Shown: positions 26,374 to 36,898 of the stretch, piece by piece
Layout of the letters: each line of letters starts with the position of its first letter
Position numbering within the stretch: position 1 is the first letter of the stretch
NCBI RefSeq assembly: GCF_000835495.1
Contig: NW_015622544.1
Span: 5,112,855 to 5,176,854 of the forward strand
From: Cladophialophora immunda
Taxonomy: Eukaryota > Ascomycota > Eurotiomycetes > Chaetothyriales > Herpotrichiellaceae
DNA: 64,000 bases
Direction of reading: 5' to 3'
Translations under genes and position numbers: made by a program
Notes under the pieces: model-generated
What the model was told of the DNA's origin: nothing
Database searches by the model: none
The model's input: the letters and a program-made list of their open reading frames with translations, nothing else

Positions 26374-27493
26374 TGTCAGACGGTGTTGTGGTTGTCGGGC
26401 TTCAAGTGACACTCTTCGATTTGCCGCTCGTAATCAATCGATATGCTTCCAATAGATATAGTTCTAGTTTATGTCAAGTCTTCCGATTAGACCGGTTTGG
26501 AGGGCGAAATAGGTCACAATAAGGTGTCCTTGCGACGGAATCTTCGCTCGCATCCCGACAGCCGTTGCACTTGGATGATGTAGTGAGCTCGTTGCCACAT
26601 TTTGGGGCCAGACCCGAAAGCTTTGGGCTGGTTCCCTTTTTGCCTCAGTAGACATGGCAGGCTCGGGAAGCTCCCGAGCCTGGTTTTCGTGCAAGTGGAG
26701 GAGCATTCTGGACGAGTGTTGTGTGCCGTCTGAACCTTCCACGATCGGAAGAATTGGAGATCAAAAGATGATGCTTCCTGTCGAGTCTGGGTAGTCATAA
26801 TTTCAGTACTTCCAGTGGTTTTCTGCAGCAGTCGTGTTTTGTACTTGAATCGGGTAGAACTGGATTGGGTTGAAGTTGGTCCAGGATCCGAGCCCTAGTA
26901 TTTATACTACCTATTCCTCACTCTCTCTGGAACCCCATTGGTCTGGTTTGCCCTCGCGCTTCATTCGCGTTTCTATCAGCATTCTATAACGGCTTTAGGG
27001 CCATGACCGAGTCAACAATGAGAGGTCATCATAGTTCGCGGATGACGTTGGCTGGAATTTCGTGTGCATTGGCTGTATAATGCAAAATTTCTGTGCATTC
27101 TCTCCAGGGTATGAATGAACTGTCCGCCCACAACTGGTAGTACGTGGTGTCTAGACGGGCTGCCTGCGTCATTTAATGCACCCCTTAAGTTGGGGCAATT
27201 GCGGGAAAGAGGGGGAATGGGGTTACGGGGCTTGTGCGGGTGACGCGTGAGAGGCTCTCGAATTCTAGCTCCTCGGGCGGGTGATCTGGGTGATGGCACT
27301 GGCCAGCGAGACATTCATAAACTACCGACGCCACCAACCGAGAATGGCCGGCGTCGTCAGATAGAATTCTTTCCCATCTAACCACGAGCAAGAACATCAA
27401 CTACTCGGTGATCAAGCTGAATACACGGCACTCCATTTCTCTCGAAGCGGCTCTCGTTCTCAACACCCATCAAAGCGGAAAATCAAACCAAGA
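26374..27493. promoter_or_regulatory. Shared divergent promoter region, monooxygenase / Zn2Cys6 regulator
   Basis: 1.1 kb with no convincing ORF between two divergent genes. I found no clear inverted or everted CGG pair that would mark the Zn2Cys6 site. Confidence 0.4.
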
Positions 27494-30467
27494 ATGTCAC
27501 CTGCCAGGCATGAGGCAAGTGTCTGTTGTACCCTGTCGTCAGGTCAGACGGCCCATAAGCTTCTAACACGATCCGTGTTCAGGTTGGTAAAACTACTCGA
27601 GGAAATGCTGGAGGCCGAAAACGCACACGGACACCGCTTGCATGTGATATCTGTCGCGAACGGAAAGTCCGTTGTAATGGGACCAAGCCAATCTGCGGAA
27701 GATGTCAGGCGCGCGGCTTGACCACAAGTCAGTGTGTCTATAGCACAACGATAAATCCCAGCAGAAACGACAGTCAGAGAGAGTAAGTAAAGTTTCCAGA
27801 TTCCAGCAGTCTTCCGAAGCGACTTATGAGGCATGGCAGATATATCAATGTCCTTCACAACCGTATCCGTGAGTTGGAGGCCTCGCATCATGCTCCTGAT
27901 CAAGCAGGCGATGTACTTCATCATCCTCCGACGCCAGATCGCAACACATCATTGTCAACCACTTTGCAAGTCGTTTCGGAAAACACTCTGGAGTCTACCT
28001 CGTATCCGGTCTTTCAGAGTCCCAACTTTCAAGTCGATCATAATATCAATTTCAAACAGTCCGAGCCAGATTCTAGCATGCAGAATCCAATTACGCGAGC
28101 ATCAGCCATTGAAACGCCCAATCCGGTGCCCTCAAGCGGAGCTTCAATGTCCTTCGAAGAGTCTCACCGAGAACCTGCAGCCAGAACACCTTCTGCCTTA
28201 CTCTGTGGTGGCGATAGCGCCGCAAACCCATCGAATCCAATACGCAGCCCGCCTACAGCTGACAGTGAAGGTCAATTCAATGCCATGGGTGTGATGTGCT
28301 CGATGGAAACTCAACAACAGAGCCCTAGCCAGACGTTTTACGGTCGGTCATCTGTTGCCTCGTTGTTGAACCAAATTCCATTGGATTCAACAAGCGTCGA
28401 GGCTTCACGGCGCCGAGACGATATCAGTCAACGAGATCATGGATCCCAGCGCCGTACGCCTTACGCTCCGAAGACATCTACCTTGAGTTCTATGAAAAGA
28501 ATGCGTTGGCTTTCTCTACCTCCTCGCAATGTGGCCGATGATCTTTTGGGTCACTATTGGTCTGGCGTGCACCTTTACTATCCTTGGATTCACACGCAAA
28601 GCTTTCTGAAGGCTTACGAAGCAGTCTGGTCTCCCGGCGGGTCGGAATCGCAAAGTGATCATCGACCGCGAGTCGGACTTGGAGGATCGGACTGCCCAGA
28701 CACAGTGTTTAGCCTTGCATTGAATGCCATCTTTGCCTTAGGGTGCAAATTCTCAGAATCCCTCTCGGACCAACCAGAGGATCCAGCATCAGAGTTTATG
28801 GAAAACGCATTCAACTTGCTGCACGTCGAGCTCCTGGACGAGCCTAGCCTCGCCCTTGTCCAGGCATTGGTGCTCACTGCGTTCTACTTACAGAGCACTC
28901 AGCAGGTCATGAAATGCTGGAGTATGGCAGGTCTGGCCTGCAGGATGGCTCAAGGAATTGGCCTGCACCTCGGTCATCATGACTCTGAGTACACCGTCCT
29001 TGAGCTTGAGATGAGACGAAGGGCATGGCACGGCTGTATGCTACTCGACAGGTAAGCGGCCTTCTTCTCTTGACGAGATCGAGCTCATCCACCCAAAGAA
29101 TTGTAAGCATGACTTTCGGGCGGTTCCCCGTGCTGGTCGGAGTCCCGCAAGTTCCTTTATTTTCCGCGATTGATGATGAATATCTGAGAGATACATCAGA
29201 ATCTTGCTTTCAGCCAGACGGAAAGTTTTCTCGAATCAATTTTGCAGTCGAGAACGTCAAGTTGGGTTGGATACTAGGGGATATCCTGCAACAACTCTAC
29301 GGCACGCAGCTCGAAGGTAACTGGAGCAAGAAAGAAACACAGGAAAAAGATCACCCGGAGCAAACGCCAAAGTTCGATACTCTAGTGTTGCTAGAATCTA
29401 CTTTATCACAGTTCGAAGCAAACCTTCCCCGGGAACTACAGTGGAGAGACCATGACTTGTCGGGACTGGATGTCCAGCTCGAAAGACCAATTTTGCGTCA
29501 GAAATACGTGCTTCGTGCGAGGTGAGTACTAAGTTCCCTGGCTGAAATGTGCTATCATCTTAATTTAAGTCATCCTAGGTTGTTACACGCCAGACTCATG
29601 CTCTATCGGCCCTCGTTCTGCAAGTTCTGTGCTTCTACCTCAAATGACACTCACTTCGAGCAAGAGGCACGAAGCATTAGCAGTAAAGGCAAAGATATTG
29701 GAGCCGTATTTGCATTTCATTCCGCTCTTGCCTGTGTCCACACAGCTAGCGAATTGGTCGAGCTCTTATTCCATGCGATTGCCGAAGACCTTTTCGGGGC
29801 CTAGTGGTATGCATTATATTGTGAGCAATTACGAACAATGATAGGGACTCTCATGCAAAGACTGACAATAGCGATACAGACCTTGTGTCTTGCAACATCA
29901 TTTTGATCATGGCCGAAACATCCGAGAGATTGCATAACGAGATCAGCGAGGCCAAGTTCACGGCACTATGGAGATTATGTCGCCAGACGCTGGAGGTTAT
30001 CAATCTCAAATATCCCATGACGAGTCAGTGTGCTGTCGCTTTGGAGACCATCCGGCAACGCTCGATCAAGATTCGTCAATGTAAGTTCAGTCATCTCCGA
30101 GAGCTATACAAAGCTTATTCTGCACGGTGACTTACCCGCCCTTCCAGCTACCTCTTCTAAATGCAGACGTCAAGACGAAGGCATAGGACTCGAGGCCAAC
30201 AGCTATTCGCAAGTCCATAGAAACCAGCCACATCGACCATCAAACGATCCCGAAAGAGACTTGAGTCTTGGTTGGACCATTAGCCCAACCCAGGATGCTT
30301 TTGCGAGTTTAAACGAACTTGACATGGAACAGATCAATGGCGAAGCTGGAGGGATGACCCCGATGTTTGAAAGTCTGCAGAATTCTTTTGGGAGCGCTAT
30401 CATCCCGGGAGACATGTGGGAGGCTCTGGACATGGCAAGTATCAACGGCTTTGTGCCATGCGTATAG
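27494..30467 (+). CDS. Zn2Cys6 transcription factor with fungal_trans domain, interrupted by one in-frame stop
   Basis: Nuclear pathway-specific regulator type. Seven exons: 27494-27514, 27583-27782, 27840-29051, 29099-29521, 29579-29820, 29880-30080 and 30148-30467 (873 codons). The Zn cluster ACDICRERKVRC...CGRC...C has cysteines at about 28, 31, 38, 45, 48 and 58, followed by a linker and a short coiled coil (YINVLHNRIRELE). The middle-homology domain shows LLGHYWSGVHLYYPWIH, the GLACRMAQGIGLHLG block and the MLLDR-(intron)-IVSMTFGRP-like block. The first intron has a GC donor (GAG|GCAAGT). Codon 694 is TAG at 29802-29804, where the family has Trp in a WWY motif (GA-stop-WYALYY); the frame is conserved on both sides. 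A 49-bp intron (29756-29804, weak GTCGAG donor) could remove it but would delete conserved helix residues. If real, the stop truncates the fungal_trans domain. Confidence 0.82.
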
Positions 30468-30562
30468 ATCACCGGAACAGACAACTTGGACAAGCTGTAA
30501 TGATGACGGTTAGGAGGGTCAAGTCTATGTACCTCCAAGAACACTCTCGCCACCTGGACTCA

Positions 30563-32654
30563 TCACCGGTCGAAGATCTTGCCGGGGTTCATCAACCAAA
30601 ACGGATCCAGGCTTTTCTTGATTGCTCTCATCACATTTAATGGTCCCGGTCCAAGCTCTTCCTTCAGGAAACTTTTCTTCCCTAGACCAATTCCATGTTC
30701 CCCCTACATTTAGTGGTCATTAGCCGAATGCAATTGCCTTCTCAGGAATGCTTGGTCTTTCTCTTACCGTGCAGGTCCCTTCCATGCCAATTGCGAGATG
30801 AACCATATCGCGAACACATTTCTCAACCTTGGCCCGCTCTTCCGGCTTTGTGCCATCATATAGAATCGTTTCGTGGAAGTTGCCATCCCCTATGTGACCG
30901 AGCATGCTTCCAAATAGTCCGAGAGCATCCATCTCTTTCTTGCAAACCTCTGGAAGGAATATCAGCAATGCTTCTAGCGTCTAGGGCATATTTTAACTTA
31001 CCAACCAACTCAGCCACGCGAGAAAGGGGCACGGCAACATCAGTGGCCCAACTCTCTCCACCGGACTCCCTGAGGCTTAACATGCTCCAGAGAGCTTGTT
31101 TTCTTGCCGACCACAGCTGCTTCTGTTGCTCTTCGCCTTGGGCGAACTCGAAGTCGCTCCCTCCGTGCGATTTAACCACTTTTGCCACCTCAGCAATATT
31201 GTCTTGGACCGAGTTCTTCGTCCCGGCAAATTTGAAGAAAAGCGTCGGAGACTCCTCCCAGACTCGAAGCGTACTGCCCACCCGATTGATCACGCCCATC
31301 TGTACGTCGTCCAAGATTTCTATGGCCCCCACCGGTATTCCTTTGCGGATGACCTCGATTGCGGTTTCGGCGGCTTTACGCATCGATGGAAATGTGACCA
31401 CTCCGACCCCTGTCTCCTCCGGAATGGGCGCGAGCTTCAGGGTAATCTCAGTCACGATACCCAATGTGCCCTCTGATCCTACAAACAGACCAGTGAGATT
31501 GTATCCAGCAGATGTCTTCCTATATTCATGGTGTTAGACACAAATACCCAACAACGAAAGCATTACTGGCTAAGTTTAGTCACCTAGGTCGTCGTCTCGT
31601 CTTAATAACCTGGCCATCCGCAAGCACAACCGTCAAGTTAACCACCCAGTCCTTCATGGTGCCATATCTCACGGCATTTGTCCCACTGCAATTTGTCCCT
31701 ACCATTCCCCCAATCATGGCTGTTGGGCCTGGGTCAATCGGAAAGAACAAGCCGTGGGCTTTGAGCTTCTCATTGAGGTCCATCCACGAGACCGACGGTT
31801 GAACAACCACATCCATACTGAAGGAACATCTGTTAGCCTGAAGTTGCAAGATTTCAGATTATGAAATGACCATACTCCGCTGAATGCAGTTCCAATATCG
31901 CCCCCATTTGGACGAAATCAAAACTCACCCCTCCGTAAGGAGCAGAAAAATTACCTTCAACGCTGGAACCACCAGAATAAGGAACTGCGTAGGCCTCGTC
32001 AAGTATAGTCCTTCATACTGCTTGAGTCTTGGTGGAGCTGGGCTTACTGATTGGAATCTTGTATTTGAGACAAATTTTTACCATCTCGGAACACTCTTCG
32101 GTGCTACGAGGGTAGACGACGGCGACTGGCAATGTCTCGATATTGTGGCTGGACCATTCGGAATAGCCATGGGCCAGGAGGACCTCGTCTTCGACGCTTA
32201 CACTATCCTCTCCCATTGTGGTTTTGATCTCACGTATGGCCTAGGAGTAATAGGAATATTAGATCTTGGACCACCACTCTTGCACTCTTTGCAAAAGAAA
32301 GCAATCACGTTCGGGCATCAAACTCGCCTTGTCCATCTGAGCTTTGGTCGCATAGCTGGGTTCAACAGTCGTGCGATGCTCTTGGTCAGGCTTATTGCCT
32401 TGCCAAAGGGTAAATCCTCCCACTCCAAAGCCCAAAACGCCCAGGGTCAAACCTCCTATATTGAAGTGTGAGACTTGTTGGGACGGGACGCCAGATATAG
32501 CTGGCCTTGTACTTAATAGGCGCCTGGATAAATGTGTCGCATCCTGACTGAAACTCCATCTTGCGCCATCCTGACCATTTCATCTGATCAGGGACCTTCT
32601 CGCGAGTGACTGGTGGAGGTGGAGGGAGGCCCTGAACCTCGATAAATGAAGCAT
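30563..32654 (-). CDS. D-lactate dehydrogenase (cytochrome), mitochondrial FAD-linked oxidase
   Basis: Oxidises D-lactate to pyruvate with electrons passed to cytochrome c (DLD1-type). Model exons: 32638-32654, 32328-32547, 32048-32240, 31876-31984, 31584-31817, 31002-31519, 30768-30949 and 30563-30703 (537 residues). The N-terminus is Arg/Ser-rich and mitochondrial-like ([14 protein letters not shown]), followed by a Gly-rich hydrophobic anchor ([15 protein letters not shown]). FAD-binding type 4 blocks: [45 protein letters not shown] and [21 protein letters not shown]-oxidase C blocks: [25 protein letters not shown] and NPGKIFD. The second intron starts GC (AAG|GCGAGT). The first 17-nt exon and its acceptor are the weakest part; the frame upstream of 32579 is closed, so an upstream exon is needed. 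It converges with the regulator gene only 95 bp away. Confidence 0.87.
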
Positions 32655-33516
32655 GATGTTGATGATGGACCAGGTGGTTGACAGCTAGGCAGGGCAGATT
32701 ATCAACTGTCATTCCCTGGAGTTCTCACGGGTGTAAGATTTTCCCGGTCTGGCGTTTAGTCCATTGAATGCCTCTTTGCTCACAGTGGAGACAGTAAAGA
32801 TCTCGACAAGGCTGGGCTCGTTTCGGAAGCTGGAAACACCCAATCACTTGGCCTCTCGGTCCACTACCGAACGCTTCAGCTGTCAGCCAGTCAAAGCATT
32901 CTGTCGGCAACGTCCCGACAACCTTGTTCGATAATCCAACATCCCGAACTGTTGCACTAAGCATCGAGATCAGCGTCACAAGCTTTGCGTCCGCGATCTA
33001 GCCGTGTTATCCACGCACCCCGTTATGCCCCTATGACCCCAGGTTTCTACGCGGGTTAGCCATCCCACCAGTCTTCTGGCATCTAAGACGATCCCGGCTC
33101 ACAGCCACGCGGCTGTCATTTACGTCGAGAAAACCCGGCTCCCTCTCTCGGCACTTGCAACGCGGGAGTGCGTACAGACGTATCAGGCTCCCCCAGATTC
33201 TGCGAAATGCTCCATCACGCTAGTAAATATGGAAGTATGCGGAGCAAACGCTGTACGAACGTCTATTATTGCTAGGAGGACGAGGGGTCGCTCGCTTGGG
33301 AACACAGTTCAACGAGCTTCACTTCTTGCGATCTTCCTGTAACTATTTCCCTCTGAGTCCAGTTCCAGATCGCCTCGTGCGCTGTCGGCAGCCGAACCGA
33401 GTCTGATGTGGACAATTGGCGTCGTATTCGGTTCCCCATAAGTAGAGCGACCCTTGCTCTCCTTGTTGAAAATCTTACCTAGCTATGTGATTACACTCTG
33501 AGATACTGGTATCAAA
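32655..33516. other. Divergent intergenic region, D-lactate dehydrogenase / MFS pseudogene
   Basis: About 0.86 kb of promoter-type DNA; no gene seen. Confidence 0.45.
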
Positions 33517-35090
33517 ATGGCCGAACTCAAAGCAGTCTGTCGATACCAGCATCGAGCGCGTCGGGTCCATTCCGCTTGATCCTGCGTTGGAAATCCATGA
33601 GTTTGATGAGCATACCGGTTACGTCGTCGACGCCGAAAAGGCGAATCAGCATGGGTTGAAGCTGGCCGGCGACGGGCATACCATCCTTGTCCCTCAACCT
33701 AGCAGTGATACCTATGACCCTTTGAATTGGGGTTCCTTTAAGAAGCACTTCATTCTTCTTGTCGTCTCAATGTGTGCCTTTCTCCCAGAAGCGGCGAGCA
33801 CCACAGGAGCGGTCGGCGTGCTCCCTCAGGCTGCGTACGTGGATACGACTCTTCAATGATGTGACTTAGCTCGCTAAGGCTTGGCTAGGATCTGGCGCCT
33901 CTCTGAGAACGAAATCAACCATGCAACTTCGGGCAATGTATTCATGATCGGTGCCGGTGGACTGTTTGCTGTGACTCTATCTGCCTACTTCGATCGCCTG
34001 CCGGTTCTCTTCTGGTCTCTATTCTTCACCCTGCTGTCGATCATATGGTGTGCCGTGGCAACCTCATTTGACTCGTACATGGCCGGTCGGATCCTAAACG
34101 GCTTTTTCGCCGTCGGAGGCGAAGCGGGAGCTACAATGTGGATCAACGACATGTTCTTCTTTCACGACAAAGTGTAAGTCGTTCGGCCCTGCACTCTCGA
34201 AAAACCGAGACAACTAGCCACTATATAGCCGGAAAGTTAGGATTTACGTCTGCTTTATCCTGAACGCCGTGTTCATCGGCCCGCTACTCTCGGCTTTCAT
34301 GCTCACCACTCAGTCGTGGCGTACCACTTTCTGGCGTGAAACGGGCGAAGTCGCGCTCTGCTTCTGTCTGGTGCTCCTATTCTTCGACGAGTCCTACTAT
34401 GACCGGCGACTGCGGCCGGACCAGCAACCACAAAGGAAGACTCGGCTACACCGCCTCGTGGGAGTTCAGCAGTTCCAATCGCGACATACTCGCAATACGT
34501 TGAAGGAGGCCATTATGCGTCCAATCAAGGCCGCCACGAAGCTGACTGTGTTGATTTCTTTTCTCTATACCTTCTGCACCTTTGCCTGGTTCGTGGGAAT
34601 CAGTGTTACAAGGTCCATCTTTTTGACCCCTCTCTACCACTTCGGCCTCCTCCAGATAGGATATATGTTCTTTCTGCCCATCCTTGGCAATACCCTTGGC
34701 TACGTCCTCGGAGTTTTTTTGCACGACTGGGTTGCGAAGGCATATATCAAACGCCATCAGGGGCGTTTTGAGCCAGAAGCTCTCCTCTGGAGTATTTGAA
34801 TAGCTACCCCTTTCATGGTTTCTGGCCTGGTCCTCCTTGGCTTTGCCCCGGAAGATCACTATCACTGCATGGTGACTGCGGTGGCTTGGGCCCTGTTCAA
34901 TGCTGGAATTGTCATCCTATCGGTAGCATTAACCGCCTACAACTCGACCAATGGCAGAAATGACTCACGGACAGGTTTACAGGCATCGAAGACAGTGGCT
35001 GGCGTGGTTGCGCGCACTTTGAAGAACGGGCTTCGGCAAAGGTCCACGCTATTGGCGGCAGAATGGTTGCCAAGCTGGAATTCAGCCTGA
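33517..35090 (+). pseudogene. MFS transporter pseudogene (drug:H+ antiporter-like)
   Basis: Remnant of a 12-TM major facilitator gene. Exons 33517-33834, 33889-34173 and 34229 onward carry family blocks DPLNWGSFKKHFILL, ATSGNVFMIGAGGLFAV, LNGFFAVGGEAGATMWINDMFF, DESYYDRR and FEPEALLWSI. Lesions: (a) the natural start (CAAAATGG at 33514-33520) is one base out of frame with everything after the A-run at 33529-33531; (b) TGA at 34797-34799 replaces the Trp expected in WSIW-ATPF, with open conserved frame after it (ATPFMVSGLVLLGF); (c) from about 34960 the last TM region is scrambled and no frame restores it. Substrate unknown. The remnant lies next to the P450/monooxygenase/regulator group, where a transporter would be expected. 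The frameshift and the stop could each be assembly errors, but three separate problems favour real decay. Confidence 0.8.
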
Positions 35091-35539
35091 CAGGGAGTCG
35101 AAATGTGGAAGCGAGTCGGAAGCCGCTCGCAGCAGCTTGGATTGGTGGCCGAGTTCAGCGCGAGAAAAGCTAACAGGGAATTGATTGGCCTCGTCACGGA
35201 GACTTCCCCTTGACCGACCAGCCTAGGCCATCACTTCGAATCGATTTGCCATATGCAGTGAGGCAGGGCTCTTCAAGCTTTTTCAGCCGCACGGCGAGTG
35301 AGTGCTTCCTACAGATCGCCGCCAATGCCCTTCCTCCCTCCACGCTGCAGCTAATATTCGTATCTATCACCCCTGTTGCATCAAGCGGATTAACTGGTTT
35401 CATGTAATGCGTTCTTAGCACCTAATTCGAACACGAACAGTCCTCCACGTGCCCCTTCATCAACAACATTACGATCAGGCTGGAACCCCACACCAACTAT
35501 TCTCACTCGCCCACTGGCAAAATTCATCGAGCCTGAACG

Positions 35540-36466
35540 TCACAGCAACAAGAGGCAAAGAATCAGTGGGAGAGGCCAAGGATGCCATCCTGATCTTGAA
35601 GCTGCGGCTCCATTCCCCTGTGTCGCGGTCACGGATACCGTCGTTAGCAGCGTCGTCGGATTTGGCTTTGAAGAAGATCCCGGGGTGATCGAAGCGGCTG
35701 TCGTGGTCAAGCCGCGATTAGAAGTGTCACTAGCCGTTCTCACATCACCCACCTCCGCACATGGATGTCTTGTCAAACTGTTCCCTCCGAGGGAGGAATA
35801 GAATGCTGGACTCGTGGAAGAGTAAAAGTCCAAACAGCCATTCCAATACCCATCATATACACTTGGTGCATAGGTGCCACTGTTGTAACAAAGACAGCTT
35901 GCTTCATCACGCCACGGGAGATCCGTAAACGACGTTGTCGACAATGCGCAAGAGGCGAGCATGATGTCAAATGATACACAGGCTGCCGAGCTGGGAGGTT
36001 TGGATGTGATGGTCCCTTGTGCTGCTGTGGTCGACGGTGCAATGGAGGACAAGGCTATGGTCCCGGTCCCCGTCGCTCCAGCAACAACATCGCCCGCTTC
36101 CTGACAGGGAGCGGTAGATAGAGTAGGTCCTCCTACGGATGAGTAGAGCGAAGGGCTGGCTGTTGACAGATATGCGAGACAAGTGTCAAGAGCCATATCG
36201 TACACGGAGGGCTGCCAGGAACCGCTTGAATAGCAGAGACAGCTCGCTTCGATGGAGAAGGGAAGGTCCGCAAAATTGGTGGTAGAAGCTGTGCAGACGT
36301 CGACCATTGCAAGCCATGAGTCGCAGGAAGTAATATCAGCGCTCACTTGCCGTTTCATGATTGGAAGAGGATCTTTCTCCGGCTGTGTCAGGCTGCCATC
36401 CATCACCTTGCAGAGACCAGCAGGCAGGCTGAGCAACAACCAGCCTGGGCCGTGTTGGAGAAACAT
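35540..36466 (-). CDS. Secreted GPI-anchored protein with two Cys-rich tandem domains
   Basis: Intronless, 308 residues. N-terminal signal-like segment (GPGWLLLSLPAGL) and a C-terminus ending in an uncharged hydrophobic tail (PWPLPLILCLLLL) directly before the stop, preceded by small residues (GNGAAASRSG): the layout of a GPI-anchored wall or surface protein. The middle is a duplication of an approximately 75-residue domain at about residues 47-120 and 162-235, each with C-x9-C, an EASCLCY box, a later C, and a closing PC. Ser/Thr-rich linkers suggest O-glycosylation. I do not recognise a named family; it is not a standard eight-Cys CFEM domain. Start taken at 36466, the only ATG that puts a hydrophobic segment at the N-terminus. 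Confidence 0.72.
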   Translation of the reverse strand: MFLQHGPGWLLLSLPAGLCKVMDGSLTQPEKDPLPIMKRQVSADITSCDSWLAMVDVCTASTTNFADLPFSIEASCLCYSSGSWQPSVYDMALDTCLAYLSTASPSLYSSVGGPTLSTAPCQEAGDVVAGATGTGTIALSSIAPSTTAAQGTITSKPPSSAACVSFDIMLASCALSTTSFTDLPWRDEASCLCYNSGTYAPSVYDGYWNGCLDFYSSTSPAFYSSLGGNSLTRHPCAEVGDVRTASDTSNRGLTTTAASITPGSSSKPNPTTLLTTVSVTATQGNGAAASRSGWHPWPLPLILCLLLL

Positions 36467-36804
36467 GGTGGCAGAAGATCGGGCAAATCGAGTAAGCCCT
36501 TTGTTTTGGGTAGGCTTCCGTGGAGGCAGACAACTGAGGCTGAGGACCAGACTTGAGACCAAAGGTGAACGACGATGAATTTATGAACCTCGGGTTGAGA
36601 ATGTCGCCAAGTGACCGACACGAGGACCAACACGGAAATTGAGATAGTGTCGCTGCATCCTTCGTATTGGGAAATGCACCTGACCTTCCGGCTAGCTATC
36701 TCCATATTTGACCAACAACAGGGCGTACACTAGCATCCCTGCCCTGACGGGCTCGTATCGAATGTAATCACATGACTCCTTGCGCCTACGGCCCCAAGAA
36801 AGGG

Positions 36805-36810
36805 TATAAA
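36805..36810 (+). promoter_or_regulatory. TATA box for membrane-protein gene
   Basis: TATAAA, 89 bp upstream of the ATG at 36899. Confidence 0.5.
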
Positions 36811-36898
36811 TTAGCGATCCAAGAGACTGCCATGAAAATGCTGAAAGCCGGTTCTGCCACAGCCTTACCGCAACGAACATAGCAGAAAGCCGCAAGCC

